Shown here: positions 22,002 to 30,898 of the stretch, one piece after another
Numbering within the stretch: the stretch's first letter is position 1
Layout of the letters: the number at the start of each line of letters is the position of its first letter
Source of the DNA: Lachnospiraceae bacterium
Lineage (GTDB): Bacteria > Bacillota > Clostridia > Lachnospirales > Lachnospiraceae
NCBI GenBank assembly: GCA_017436865.1
Contig: JAFSCH010000044.1
Coordinates: forward strand, 1-47,318
DNA length: 47,318 nt
Reading direction: 5' to 3'
Program-made: the position numbers and the translations under genes
The notes under the pieces: model-generated
The model's database searches: none
What the model was told of the DNA's origin: nothing
The model's input: only the letters and a program-made list of their open reading frames with translations

Positions 22002-23705
22002 TTAAATATCAATAAATTCCATATCATCATCTTCAGCATCTAAGAAATTCTTAGCTTTTCTGCCATTCTGCAACTGCTGATTTCCCTTTATTGGGCGATT
22101 TTGCTGTGCTGTTGGTCTCTTTGGCTGTTCACCCTGCTGTGGACGTCTTGGCATTTGACCATTTCCACCTTGCTGTGGACGTCTTGGCATCTGTCCGCCT
22201 TCCTGAGACATAGGTCTCCTTGGTTGTTCACCCTGTTGCGGGCGTCTTGGCATTTGACTATTTCCACCTTGTTGTGGACGTCTCATTCCTTCACCATTTT
22301 CTTGCTGTGGACGTCTTGGTGCTTGACCATTTCCTCCCTGTTGTGGACGTCTTGGCATTTGCTGACCTCCATTTGGCTGTGTTCTAACAGGTGGCTGAGG
22401 TCTTTCCGGACGTTTCATCGGCTTCTGAACAGGTTCTTCCTCTTCCAGGTCTTCCTCTTCTACTTCCTCTAATTCGTCTTCTTCCTCATCCTCTTCATCT
22501 TCTTCCTCGTCATACTCATCATCATAGTAATCGGATGTGTATTCTCTAAGTTTTAAGAACATAAGCGCAATTACAATCAGTAAAATGACAACAACTACAA
22601 CCAAAATAATAACTGGTAATGTACTTCCTGATAATGCATTTTTTTCTGGAATCACTGCATCTGCAGTATCATATACATATCTCTGATATACACCCATTTC
22701 AGAATCATATAGATACCATCCTGTTTCACCGCTCTGTTTCTGTGCATAGAACAAATAGAACTTCCCATTCTTAAATGCATTGATGTCCTGATCCTGCCAT
22801 TTCAAAATAATAGGAGCAAACTCTGGTAATACATACACTGCTTCTTCCACATTCATCAGAATCATATTCGCATTTTCATCTTCTGGTTCCGGTTGTGGTT
22901 GCTCCTGTGGCTGTTGTGGCTGTTGCGGCTGTTCTTCCGTCACAGGCTCTTCTGCTACTTCTGTTGCTGGTTCTTCTGTTTTTTCCTCTGTTCCAGTAAT
23001 CTCTGAAACTGCAGTATCTGCCGGAACACTGTCAAATGTAACAAGATCAGAACGGATAAATCCTGTTATTTCTTTATTATTGTATGAAAAAGCCACTTGA
23101 TACCACTTTTTCCCATCACTACCAGTCGCTTCTCCCGTAACCGTTAAAACCATACCTCTGTTCGCTGTTGCTACTACATCATGTTGCGTAGAAGCACCCT
23201 TTCGGATACGAACGCCCTTTTGAACAACGGTTGCATTTTTCTTCTCTACTGCTGTTGCCTGCGTCTCCTCGAGTTTTGTCGTTGTACTCGTCGTTGTTGT
23301 ATTTGTATCAGTTGTTGTTGCATTTGCATTCTGATTTGGAACAGTTGAAATATTTCCATCTGTCTTTTTTTGAATCAAATCAGAACGAATAAATCCCTTG
23401 GTATCTGCATCTACATATACTTGATACCATATATTTCCATCAACACCTGTTGTCTGTCCGCAAATGGATAAAGTGTCTCCACTCTTAACTCCTGCCAATG
23501 CTTCACTGGATGTATCTGCTGTTGCTCGAATCTTTGCTCCGGCTACGATTACAGTTGCCGGCACTTCATCTGCAAATACAACTGTACCAATACTTAAAAC
23601 CATGCAGAAAAGCATCACTGCAAGTGCATGAATCCATTTTCCTCTTCTTACACTTATAGTATTTTCTACCTTTCGTGCCTTACTATTCTGTCTGTAATTA
23701 CTCAT
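22002..23705 (-). CDS. Membrane SH3-domain protein with acidic and Pro/Arg/Gln-repeat tail
   Basis: This 567-residue protein starts with a signal-anchor segment (about residues 25-46). Two bacterial SH3 domains follow (about 50-115 and 160-225), then a Gln/Pro/Glu-rich linker, a small domain (about 275-345) and a second membrane helix (LPVIILVVVVVILLIVIALM, about 368-387). The cytoplasmic tail has an almost pure Asp/Glu block followed by repeats of RRPQQGG. The topology puts the SH3 domains outside and the charged, repetitive tail inside. No enzyme domain is present. A role in linking wall peptides to a cytoplasmic partner is plausible but inferred. Confidence 0.8.
   Translation of the reverse strand: MSNYRQNSKARKVENTISVRRGKWIHALAVMLFCMVLSIGTVVFADEVPATVIVAGAKIRATADTSSEALAGVKSGDTLSICGQTTGVDGNIWYQVYVDADTKGFIRSDLIQKKTDGNISTVPNQNANATTTDTNTTTTSTTTKLEETQATAVEKKNATVVQKGVRIRKGASTQHDVVATANRGMVLTVTGEATGSDGKKWYQVAFSYNNKEITGFIRSDLVTFDSVPADTAVSEITGTEEKTEEPATEVAEEPVTEEQPQQPQQPQEQPQPEPEDENANMILMNVEEAVYVLPEFAPIILKWQDQDINAFKNGKFYLFYAQKQSGETGWYLYDSEMGVYQRYVYDTADAVIPEKNALSGSTLPVIILVVVVVILLIVIALMFLKLREYTSDYYDDEYDEEEDEEDEEEDELEEVEEEDLEEEEPVQKPMKRPERPQPPVRTQPNGGQQMPRRPQQGGNGQAPRRPQQENGEGMRRPQQGGNSQMPRRPQQGEQPRRPMSQEGGQMPRRPQQGGNGQMPRRPQQGEQPKRPTAQQNRPIKGNQQLQNGRKAKNFLDAEDDDMEFIDI
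22105..22370 (-). repeat. Tandem coding repeat (PRRPQQGG units)
   Basis: About eight degenerate 24-30-bp units encode variants of PRRPQQGGNGQM. The repeated DNA is prone to slippage, so unit number may vary between strains. Confidence 0.75.
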
Positions 23706-23748
23706 TCGCCTTCTCCTTGTTGCTATTAAACAGTATCTTTACTGTTTC

Positions 23749-25020
23749 TTATGCTTCATCGATTGCCTTTCCAATATCATGACGCATATATTTATTATCA
23801 AAGTCAATCCATTCTGTTGCTGCATATGCATTTGCTCTTGCTTCTTTTAAATCAGCGCCCTTTGCAGTAATGCCAAGTACACGACCTCCATTAGTTACAA
23901 TCTTACCGTTTTCTTCTTTTGTACCTGCATGGAAGCAATAATAGCCATCCTTGCCTTCAAAAGTCTCAAGACCTTTAATTTCTAAGCCTTTATCATATTT
24001 TACGGGATAACCTTCAGATGCTAATACAACACAAACAGCCGCATTATCTTCAAATTGTAAATCTACCTCATCAAGCTTACCATCGATACAAGCTTCCATA
24101 ACCTCAATAATATCATTCTTCATACGAGGAAGTACTACCTGTGCCTCAGGATCACCAAATCTAGCATTGTACTCCAATACTCTTGGTCCCTTTGGTGTCA
24201 ACATAAGACCAAAGAAAATAATTCCTTTAAATTCTCTTCCTTCTGCTGCCATAGCATCTACAGTTGCCTGATAGATATATTTCTTACAGAACTCATCTAC
24301 TTCTTCTGTATAGAATGGACTAGGTGAAAATGTTCCCATACCACCTGTATTCAATCCTTGATCTCCGTCCATTGCTCTCTTATGATCCTGAGCAGATGTC
24401 ATAGTCTTAATTGTCTTTCCATCTACATAAGACAATACAGATACTTCACGTCCTGTCATGAACTCTTCAATAACCATACGGTTACCAGCTGTACCAAACT
24501 GCTTATCAAGCATGATAGACTTTACGCCTTCTTTTGCCTCTTCGAAATCATTGCAGATTAATACACCTTTCCCAAGAGCAAGACCATCTGCCTTTAATAC
24601 GATCGGATACTCTGCTGTCTCCAAGTACTTGATTGCATCATCTGCATTATCAAAGTTCTCATACGCTGCGGTAGGAATATTGTACTTCTTCATTAAATCC
24701 TTAGAAAATGCCTTAGAACCTTCCAAGATTGCCGCATTCTTTCTTGGTCCAAATGCTCTTAAGCCTTCCTTCTCTAATTCATCAATTAATCCACCTACCA
24801 ATGGATCATCCATACCTACAATAGTAAGATCAATCGCATTCTCTTTCGCAAATGCTACAATCTTATCAAATTCCATAGCACCAATTGGTACACACTCAGC
24901 AATCATGCCAATTCCTGCATTACCAGGTGCGCAATATATCTTATCAACCTTTGGGCTCTTAGCTACGCTTGTTGCAATCGCATGCTCTCTTCCGCCACTT
25001 CCAACGATTAATACTTTCAT
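23749..25020 (-). CDS. purD: Phosphoribosylamine-glycine ligase (GARS)
   Basis: PurD joins glycine to 5-phosphoribosylamine using ATP, the second step of purine synthesis. The 423-residue ATP-grasp protein has MKVLIVGSGGREHAI at the start, APGNAGI, the ATP-grasp core (VLKADGLALGKGVL, EEFMTGREVSVLSYVDG), and the magnesium-binding EYNARFGDPE. The ATG at 25020 has GGAGG 5 bp upstream and is the family start; an ATG four codons earlier lies before that site. It is the last gene of purE-purM-purN-purD, 12 bp after purN. Confidence 0.97.
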   Translation of the reverse strand: MKVLIVGSGGREHAIATSVAKSPKVDKIYCAPGNAGIGMIAECVPIGAMEFDKIVAFAKENAIDLTIVGMDDPLVGGLIDELEKEGLRAFGPRKNAAILEGSKAFSKDLMKKYNIPTAAYENFDNADDAIKYLETAEYPIVLKADGLALGKGVLICNDFEEAKEGVKSIMLDKQFGTAGNRMVIEEFMTGREVSVLSYVDGKTIKTMTSAQDHKRAMDGDQGLNTGGMGTFSPSPFYTEEVDEFCKKYIYQATVDAMAAEGREFKGIIFFGLMLTPKGPRVLEYNARFGDPEAQVVLPRMKNDIIEVMEACIDGKLDEVDLQFEDNAAVCVVLASEGYPVKYDKGLEIKGLETFEGKDGYYCFHAGTKEENGKIVTNGGRVLGITAKGADLKEARANAYAATEWIDFDNKYMRHDIGKAIDEA

Positions 25021-25032
25021 GTTAGCCTCCAA

Positions 25033-25629
25033 TTATTTCAACTCGCCATTTGAGATTAAATTTATTGCCTGTGGTAAAATCTTCCACTCAGCCTCTTCCA
25101 TAACTCTCTGCTGTAATACCTTTGGTGTATCACCTGGTAATACTTCAACTGCCTTCTGTAAGATAATTGGTCCAGTATCTGTACCCTCATCTACAAAATG
25201 AACGGTTGCACCAGTTACCTTAACCCCTCTTTCCAAAGCAGCTTCATGAACCTTCAATCCATAATAACCTGTTCCACAGAAAGAAGGAATCAGAGATGGA
25301 TGGATATTGATAATACGATTACGATACTTCTGAATCATCTTCTCAGGAATTACTACAAGGAATCCTGCAAGCACTATTAAATCCGGTTCCACTTCATCAA
25401 TCGCAGCAAGAAGAGCTTCGTTAAAAAGCTCTCTTGTCTCGTAATCCTTAGGAGAAACAACTAATGCATCAATATTATGCTTCTGTGCTCTTTCCAAAGC
25501 ATAAACACCCTTATTATTACTGATTACTCTTACGATTTCTGCATTCGTAATCGTTCCATTATCAATCGCATCTATAATTGCCTGTAAGTTCGTACCACCA
25601 CCTGATACGCACACGCATATTTTTAGCAT
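25033..25629 (-). CDS. purN: Phosphoribosylglycinamide formyltransferase
   Basis: PurN transfers a formyl group from 10-formyltetrahydrofolate to GAR, the third purine step. The 198-residue protein shows GGGTNLQAIID at the substrate loop and the catalytic triad in NIHPSLIPSF (Asn, His) and VDEGTDTGPII (Asp). The length is typical. Its ATG overlaps the end of purM by 7 bp and AAGGAG lies 7 bp upstream, so the two genes are coupled. Confidence 0.97.
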   Translation of the reverse strand: MLKICVCVSGGGTNLQAIIDAIDNGTITNAEIVRVISNNKGVYALERAQKHNIDALVVSPKDYETRELFNEALLAAIDEVEPDLIVLAGFLVVIPEKMIQKYRNRIINIHPSLIPSFCGTGYYGLKVHEAALERGVKVTGATVHFVDEGTDTGPIILQKAVEVLPGDTPKVLQQRVMEEAEWKILPQAINLISNGELK

Positions 25630-26648
25630 AATGTAACTCCTTTTTCACCAGCCTGAATATTACCAACAATGTAAGCAGTATCTCCAGCTGCCTTAATAGC
25701 TTCCATCGCTTTATCTACATCAGCAGGATCTACAGCAACAATCATTCCAAGTCCCATGTTGAAAGTATTGTACATCATCTGTTCTTCGATATTACCAGTC
25801 TTCTGCATTAACTTGAAGATAGCAGGTACTTCATAGCTATCCTTCTTAACAACTGCATGCATTCCTTCTGGAAGCATTCTTGGAATATTCTCATAGAATC
25901 CACCACCTGTAATATGGCTACAAGCCTTTACACGAATTCCAGCTTCTTTTACATTCTTAAGAGCCTGTACATAGATTCTTGTAGGCGCGATTAATGCTTC
26001 ACCAAGAGTCTTTCCTAATTCATCATAGTATGTATCAAGACTTTCCTTTGTCATCTCAAATACTTTTCTAACTAAGGAGAATCCGTTGCTATGAACACCA
26101 CTTGACGCGATACCAATTAATACATCGCCATCCTTTAAGTCTTCACCTGTGATAAGATCTTTTCTATCAACAACGCCTACTGCGAAACCAGCTAAATCAT
26201 AATCATCCTCTGGCATTAATCCTGGATGCTCTGCTGTTTCACCACCAACTAAAGCAGCGCCTGACTGCTTACATCCCTCTGCAACACCTGAAACGATAGT
26301 AGCAATCTTTTCCGGATAGTTCTTACCACATGCAATGTAGTCAAGGAAGAACAAAGGTTCTCCACCTGCACACGCAACGTCATTTACACACATAGCCACA
26401 CAGTCAATACCGATAGTATCATGCTTGTCCATAATAAATGCAAGCTTAACCTTTGTTCCACATCCGTCTGTTCCTGATAAAAGAACAGGATCTTCCATTT
26501 CCTTAATCTTTGCTAAAGAAAATGCACCAGAGAATCCGCCAAGACCACCGAGAACCTCTTCTCTCATAGTTTCCTTAACATGCTTCTTCATTAATTCTAC
26601 TGACTTATATCCAGCTTCAATATCTACACCAGCGTTCTTATAATCCAT
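25623..26648 (-). CDS. purM: Phosphoribosylformylglycinamidine cyclo-ligase (AIRS)
   Basis: PurM closes the imidazole ring of FGAM to give AIR with ATP, the fifth purine step. The 341-residue protein has the signature YKNAGVDIEAGY, LSGTDGCGTKVKLAF, the ATP-binding CVNDVACAGGEPLFFLDY and GGETAEHPG, then SSGVHSNGFSLVRK and HITGGGFYENIPRMLP. The ATG at 26648 is chosen for its GGAGG 5 bp upstream. It follows purE by about 57 bp. Confidence 0.97.
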   Translation of the reverse strand: MDYKNAGVDIEAGYKSVELMKKHVKETMREEVLGGLGGFSGAFSLAKIKEMEDPVLLSGTDGCGTKVKLAFIMDKHDTIGIDCVAMCVNDVACAGGEPLFFLDYIACGKNYPEKIATIVSGVAEGCKQSGAALVGGETAEHPGLMPEDDYDLAGFAVGVVDRKDLITGEDLKDGDVLIGIASSGVHSNGFSLVRKVFEMTKESLDTYYDELGKTLGEALIAPTRIYVQALKNVKEAGIRVKACSHITGGGFYENIPRMLPEGMHAVVKKDSYEVPAIFKLMQKTGNIEEQMMYNTFNMGLGMIVAVDPADVDKAMEAIKAAGDTAYIVGNIQAGEKGVTLC

Positions 26649-26705
26649 AATTTCCTCCATATTAACTCATACTATATTTCTTCGTCGTAATATAATTGTA
26701 TTTCA

Positions 26706-27215
26706 CTATTTCTCAAGATACTTCTTGTATCCGATTTCCTGTAACTTCGCATCCTTTGCTTCTACCTGGCTCTTAAGCTTTGCAGAATAATCCTTTAACT
26801 TCTGTAATAACTCTGCATCACTTGTTGCAAGAATCTTTGCTGCTAAAAGACCTGCATTTGCTCCACCATTGATTGCTACCGTTGCAACTGGAATACCGCT
26901 TGGCATCTGTACGATAGAATACAGAGAATCACGTCCTCCAAGAGATGTTGTATGCATTGGAATACCAATAACAGGCATAGGAAAGATTGCTGCACACATA
27001 CCTGGTAAATGCGCTGCCATACCTGCTCCTGCAATAATAACCTTAAATCCCTTGCTCTCAGCAGACTTTGCATATTCAAAAAATACATCCGGCTCTCTAT
27101 GAGCTGAGATAATCGTCATTTCATAAGAAACTCCCAATTCATCTAAAATCTCAGCGGCTTTCGCCATAATAGGCATATCGGAATCAGAACCCATTACAAT
27201 ACCAACCTGTGCCAT
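26706..27215 (-). CDS. purE: N5-carboxyaminoimidazole ribonucleotide mutase
   Basis: PurE rearranges N5-CAIR to CAIR in purine synthesis. The 169-residue class I protein has GSDSDMPIMAKAAEIL at the nucleotide site, SAHREPD with the catalytic histidine, AGAGMAAHLPGM and GIPMHTTSLGGRDSL. It leads the pur operon and has an AGGAGG ribosome site. A hairpin and a plausible promoter lie in its leader. No purK is visible in the window. Confidence 0.97.
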   Translation of the reverse strand: MAQVGIVMGSDSDMPIMAKAAEILDELGVSYEMTIISAHREPDVFFEYAKSAESKGFKVIIAGAGMAAHLPGMCAAIFPMPVIGIPMHTTSLGGRDSLYSIVQMPSGIPVATVAINGGANAGLLAAKILATSDAELLQKLKDYSAKLKSQVEAKDAKLQEIGYKKYLEK

Positions 27216-27290
27216 AATTATCCTCCTAAAATTTCATTTTACAGAAAAACAACGCTTCATTTAATAACTTTGTTTCCTGATTCATTTTTT

Positions 27291-27318
27291 TAGGTATGCC
27301 ATTTGCATAGCATACCTA
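27291..27318. promoter_or_regulatory. Hairpin in the purE leader
   Basis: TAGGTATGC and GCATACCTA form a 9-bp stem with a 10-nt loop, placed between the promoter and the purE start. On the transcript it is followed by an A-run rather than Us, so it is not a normal terminator. It could be a protein-binding site or a stability element. Confidence 0.45.
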
Positions 27319-27331
27319 ATTGTACATTTAC

Positions 27332-27360
27332 AGTTTACAAACAAACCTTTAATACGTCAA
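27332..27360 (-). promoter_or_regulatory. Promoter of the pur operon
   Basis: On the minus strand TTGACG (27360-27355) and TAAACT (27337-27332) are 17 bp apart, about 115 bp before the purE ATG. The match is fair. Confidence 0.5.
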
Positions 27361-27405
27361 CTCAAAATATTGTTTTTTCGACAAGATTCCTTAAAATAAT
27401 ATTGT

Positions 27406-29466
27406 TTACTCCTCAAAAGGTTTATTTAATGCCTCACAACCTTCTAAAACAAATCTTCCTTCTATAATAATAGGGTAAGAATTACCATGATCATCATACG
27501 CAATGATAGACCCTAACTCATCATACGGAATCGTAATATCCGTATGGCATCCAAAATATGCCTTGGCAGGATCCGTCTTACGAAGAATGGAAACCGAATT
27601 ATCTCTTGCAACGATTTCCTTGCCATCTTCATTATATACCTTTACATCCTCACTATGGGAATAACAGGTATCACCAACCGCAAAATGTGGTCCTGTTTTC
27701 TCTGCAATCAGAATAGGGAAACGGTTACCAATATCATATTTCTTCGCTGTCATATAAGCCGTCGTATTGGTTCCAATAGCAAATTCACCAAGTGGCAAAG
27801 AATCATAGTGATATAAAACATTTGCCTTTACATATTCCTTATTCTTCTCTTCCTCAGCAAAATTTGTACAAGTATAGTCCTTAATCTTACCATCCTCAAA
27901 AGTCATTTCGAGATTGTGGTATTCCAATTCATTTAAGAATACACGGCTTACATGAAGTGTTCCTTTTGTTCCCTCTAAAACAGGAGATGTAAATACTTCA
28001 CCTACCGGAATATTTACGTCTGCTACACAGTTTTCAAAAATCGCCTGCGAAGAAGGATCTGTAATTGGATACAGCTTAATATGCATATCTGTCTTATTTC
28101 CGTTCATACCCTTAACTTCCACATAAGATGCCTTATTCAAAGTCTCAATGATGATTGCCTGCATCTTCTCATAAGACTGATAATCCAATGTATTAATCTT
28201 AATTGTCTCATCAAAGATTTCCTCAAACTGTTCACCAATTTCAGGAACCGGGAATGCAATAATCGTAAAACTACGTTCCTCACCGTTAATATATTCATAA
28301 GTAATGCCTGTAGACGCACCTGTATATTCTGCTGACAGCTTCTGCTGTTCTTCACTCAAAGTACTTGCTTCGCTTTTTGACACTGGAGCAAAAGGTTCTT
28401 CCCCAAACACCTCAATAACCGCAGGACCTGCATACTTTGCTGCCTTTTCCTTACAATCTTCATAAGCCTGTCTAAGAACTTCCAGCTTTCTGTTTACAAG
28501 CTTTTTGTCTAAAAATAGTCCAATATCGTCCTTGTGGTCATACTCAAACTGCTTGTTCGCAATCGCACCATAATAACCAATTTTTAAATTGCCCTTCTTA
28601 TGGAAAATACTTGCAGATGCCCTAAAGATAGTTGGTTTCAAGCCAAGCTTAGCAAAATTGCCAATTGCCGCCTTTACCATACGCTCAAAGCCTAATACAT
28701 ATCTCACATCCACAACGTCTTTTTTGCTTAAGTCTTTATTTCCTTTTACAAACCCAATGCGATATCCCTCAGAATACGTATCTGCCATCATCTGAATCTT
28801 CTCTTCCGGCATAGCCGCAAGATATAACGCCATCTTCTCTGTCTCTGGTGTTATATATTCTCCATACTGATACAAATAACGAATATCATTCAAATCACTG
28901 TCCATTACAATTCTTGTCGCAAAGTCGCAATCCGCATCCACCTGTGTTCTGATTCTCCATTCCACTGCCGGTTCTGAATAGTCACTCACAAACCAGTATA
29001 ATGTTTCCTTTAGATCCTTTTCTTCCGGTGCTTCCATCTCTTCCGATAATGCATAAGCAAACGAATTGTATACCTCTACAAACAACTCCATACGGATAAC
29101 CTGCTCTTCGAGCATCTCTTCAAAAACATACGGAATCATGCAGCGAAGCTCAGTATGCAAAAACGACAGCATTCTTCCCATCTTTCCACCAAATGCCTCA
29201 CAGCAGACAGCAGGATTTGCATAGCTCTTGTCATAGTTTGCTCCTAAAATATCCTCATACATCCCATGATTCATAATACGAAGCTCTTCTATCGATGCCT
29301 TCTGTAAAAAACCTTCCTGAAGTCTTTTACGAGTATCTCTCATCAACAATAAAAACTGTGCTGTTTTTTCAAAATAATCCTTATATTTATCAAAAACTTC
29401 CTGCGTTCTTACAATCTCCTCGATTCTCTCACAGGAAAGCTCATATCTTTCTTCCATAAATGTCAT
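27406..29466 (-). CDS. M29-type aminopeptidase with N-terminal extension
   Basis: The C-terminal ~370 residues resemble thermophilic M29 aminopeptidases, cytoplasmic dinuclear-metal enzymes. They show EVFTSPVLEGTKGTLHVS, SLPLGEFAIGTNT, EKTGPHFAVGDTCYSH and FGCHTDITIPYDE, which include the metal-binding Glu, His and Asp of the family. The N-terminal ~300 residues are helical, not found in standard ~410-residue M29 enzymes, and are not recognised. At 686 residues it is a long form. The start is uncertain: ATGs at 29466 and 29457 both lack a close ribosome site. Confidence 0.82.
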   Translation of the reverse strand: MTFMEERYELSCERIEEIVRTQEVFDKYKDYFEKTAQFLLLMRDTRKRLQEGFLQKASIEELRIMNHGMYEDILGANYDKSYANPAVCCEAFGGKMGRMLSFLHTELRCMIPYVFEEMLEEQVIRMELFVEVYNSFAYALSEEMEAPEEKDLKETLYWFVSDYSEPAVEWRIRTQVDADCDFATRIVMDSDLNDIRYLYQYGEYITPETEKMALYLAAMPEEKIQMMADTYSEGYRIGFVKGNKDLSKKDVVDVRYVLGFERMVKAAIGNFAKLGLKPTIFRASASIFHKKGNLKIGYYGAIANKQFEYDHKDDIGLFLDKKLVNRKLEVLRQAYEDCKEKAAKYAGPAVIEVFGEEPFAPVSKSEASTLSEEQQKLSAEYTGASTGITYEYINGEERSFTIIAFPVPEIGEQFEEIFDETIKINTLDYQSYEKMQAIIIETLNKASYVEVKGMNGNKTDMHIKLYPITDPSSQAIFENCVADVNIPVGEVFTSPVLEGTKGTLHVSRVFLNELEYHNLEMTFEDGKIKDYTCTNFAEEEKNKEYVKANVLYHYDSLPLGEFAIGTNTTAYMTAKKYDIGNRFPILIAEKTGPHFAVGDTCYSHSEDVKVYNEDGKEIVARDNSVSILRKTDPAKAYFGCHTDITIPYDELGSIIAYDDHGNSYPIIIEGRFVLEGCEALNKPFEE

Positions 29467-29507
29467 ATATTACTACCAAACCTTTCCTCAAATCCTCTGT
29501 TCATGGT

Positions 29508-29825
29508 TCATCTTACTCCTAAATATAGAATAAACCCACCAGCTAACAAAGCAATACTATTCAATATGATTCCCGATATTGGAAATAATCTGTATATATC
29601 TTTTTCCAAGCAGGAACGAATTGCAAGTACAAATCCAACCAATGCAAAAATCAGAGAAAGAAGAATCACCGTTCCATACTGCATCGGTGCCACTCCCTTA
29701 TTCTGAAAAGTAAAATACACGGCAAAAGCAATGGAAACATTCGCAATCACTCCAAGAATAGATGCCATGATTCCCTGCTGTGGATTCTTCTTTTTTGTAA
29801 ACTTATATCCTTTTCTCTGAAACAT
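29508..29825 (-). CDS. Small multi-spanning membrane protein (DUF6142-like)
   Basis: This 105-residue protein has a basic N-terminus (FQRKGYKFTKKKN) and three hydrophobic helices (about residues 19-40, 48-70 and 82-104). It resembles the DUF6142 membrane proteins of Clostridia, which have no known role. The ATG at 29825 is preferred to the preceding TTG. It lies downstream of pyrE and a 51-residue membrane protein on the same strand but after a terminator. Confidence 0.65.
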   Translation of the reverse strand: MFQRKGYKFTKKKNPQQGIMASILGVIANVSIAFAVYFTFQNKGVAPMQYGTVILLSLIFALVGFVLAIRSCLEKDIYRLFPISGIILNSIALLAGGFILYLGVR

Positions 29826-29922
29826 CAAAATTCACCATACTTTTCAAAAAATTGCCAATTTGTGCTATGACACAAATCTACCAACTAAAAAATTACTGTT
29901 TTTCAGTTTTCACACAGTAAAA

Positions 29923-29944
29923 GGGCATTCCCTTCGAAATGCCC
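29923..29944 (-). terminator. Terminator of the pyrE transcript
   Basis: GGGCATT and AATGCCC form a 7-bp stem with an 8-nt loop, followed by tttt on the minus strand. It lies just after the 51-residue protein. Confidence 0.65.
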
Positions 29945-29957
29945 ATCTACTCATTGG

Positions 29958-30113
29958 TTAAAATAAAATTTTTGACTTATTTGCTAATAGCTTCGCTCCA
30001 CTGATAATCAGTAAAACTCCGCCTGCAACACCGGCCACGATGGAAACCACACCTACTACAATAGAAAGTGCTCCCGAACGTCCCATTGTCTTATAAACCT
30101 TTTCCTCCATCAT
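29958..30113 (-). CDS. 51-residue membrane protein downstream of pyrE
   Basis: A short open frame of 51 codons starts with two ATGs (30113, 30110) preceded by GGAAGAGG and ends with TAA at 29958. The product has a charged N-terminus (MMEEKVYKTMGRSG), one long hydrophobic helix of about 25 residues and a basic C-terminus (SGAKLLANKSK). Codon usage resembles its neighbours. It lies 21 bp after pyrE and before a terminator, so it is probably co-transcribed with pyrE. The function is unknown. Confidence 0.7.
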   Translation of the reverse strand: MMEEKVYKTMGRSGALSIVVGVVSIVAGVAGGVLLIISGAKLLANKSKILF

Positions 30114-30134
30114 CCTAACCTCTTCCTTACAAAT

Positions 30135-30809
30135 TTATTTCGCACCATACTGTGCATAATATGCATCAATTGCTTCCTTCATCTTATCGTCAATCAATAC
30201 TTTTCCGTTGTAAGGCTTGTTGTATAAATACTCTACAACTTCTTCCATAGTAACGATGGCACCTGTTTCAATACCATATACTTCTCTAATCTCAGCAAGT
30301 GCATTCTGTTGTGTTTTTCCACGCTCCTGACGATTTAAGCTAACCATAAGTCCCACTACATCAACATTTGCCTGGCTCTTAAGAATTGGGAATGTCTCTT
30401 CGATAGACTTACCTGATGTAGTAACGTCCTCGATAATAACAACCTTATCACCATCATTTAAATCACTACCAAGAAGAATTCCTACATCTCCATGATCCTT
30501 GATTTCTTTTCTATTTGAACAATACTTAATATCTCTTCCATATAACTCACTAAATGCAATTGTAGTAGCAACTCCAAGAGGAATTCCCTTATATGCAGGT
30601 CCAAAAAGTACATCAAAATCAGTACCATAATTATCATGAATAGCCTGTGCATAGAACTGTCCTAATTTTCTTAACTGTGAGCCTGTAACGTAAGCGCCTG
30701 CGTTCATAAAAAAAGGAGACTTTCTACCACTCTTTAGAGTAAACTCACCAAATTTCAGAACATTGCTGTCCACCATAAACTCTATAAACTCTTTCTTGTA
30801 CTGTTCCAT
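30135..30809 (-). CDS. pyrE: Orotate phosphoribosyltransferase
   Basis: PyrE makes orotidine monophosphate from orotate and PRPP in pyrimidine synthesis. The 224-residue protein has FTLKSGRKSPFFMNAG at the orotate site, FGPAYKGIPLG, and the PRPP motif VVIIEDVTTSGKS. The length is typical of the longer Clostridia form. It has a GGAGG ribosome site. Only about 90 bp separate it from the integrase gene, which lies upstream on the same strand, so the prophage has probably replaced its natural upstream neighbour. Confidence 0.97.
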   Translation of the reverse strand: MEQYKKEFIEFMVDSNVLKFGEFTLKSGRKSPFFMNAGAYVTGSQLRKLGQFYAQAIHDNYGTDFDVLFGPAYKGIPLGVATTIAFSELYGRDIKYCSNRKEIKDHGDVGILLGSDLNDGDKVVIIEDVTTSGKSIEETFPILKSQANVDVVGLMVSLNRQERGKTQQNALAEIREVYGIETGAIVTMEEVVEYLYNKPYNGKVLIDDKMKEAIDAYYAQYGAK

Positions 30810-30868
30810 ATCTCTATGTCCTCCTTATTTATCGGCTTTTCAGCCGTTTTCTATGTTGTAAAATTTTC

Positions 30869-30890
30869 ATTTGACACCAATTTGACACCA
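30869..30890. repeat. Tandem 11-bp repeats beside the integrase gene
   Basis: ATTTGACACCA occurs twice without a gap (30869-30879, 30880-30890), with a partial third copy (tttga) at 30891. Short direct repeats at this place are typical arm-type binding sites of tyrosine integrases. A small hairpin CGGCT-tttc-AGCCG lies nearby at 30833-30846. Confidence 0.6.
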
Positions 30891-30898
30891 TTTGAATC

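Noticed and set aside
22105-22370. Regularly spaced repeats that could suggest a CRISPR array.
   Set aside because: The units are short, degenerate, lack unique spacers and keep the minus-strand reading frame.
22101-22472. Plus-strand frame rich in Trp, Leu and Ser repeats.
   Set aside because: It is the complement of the PRRPQQGG coding repeats on the minus strand.
24458-25201. Long open frame on the plus strand opposite purD and purN.
   Set aside because: It is a shadow of two certain genes.
27216-27405. Possible purine riboswitch before purE.
   Set aside because: The conserved three-way junction core was not found; only a simple hairpin is present.
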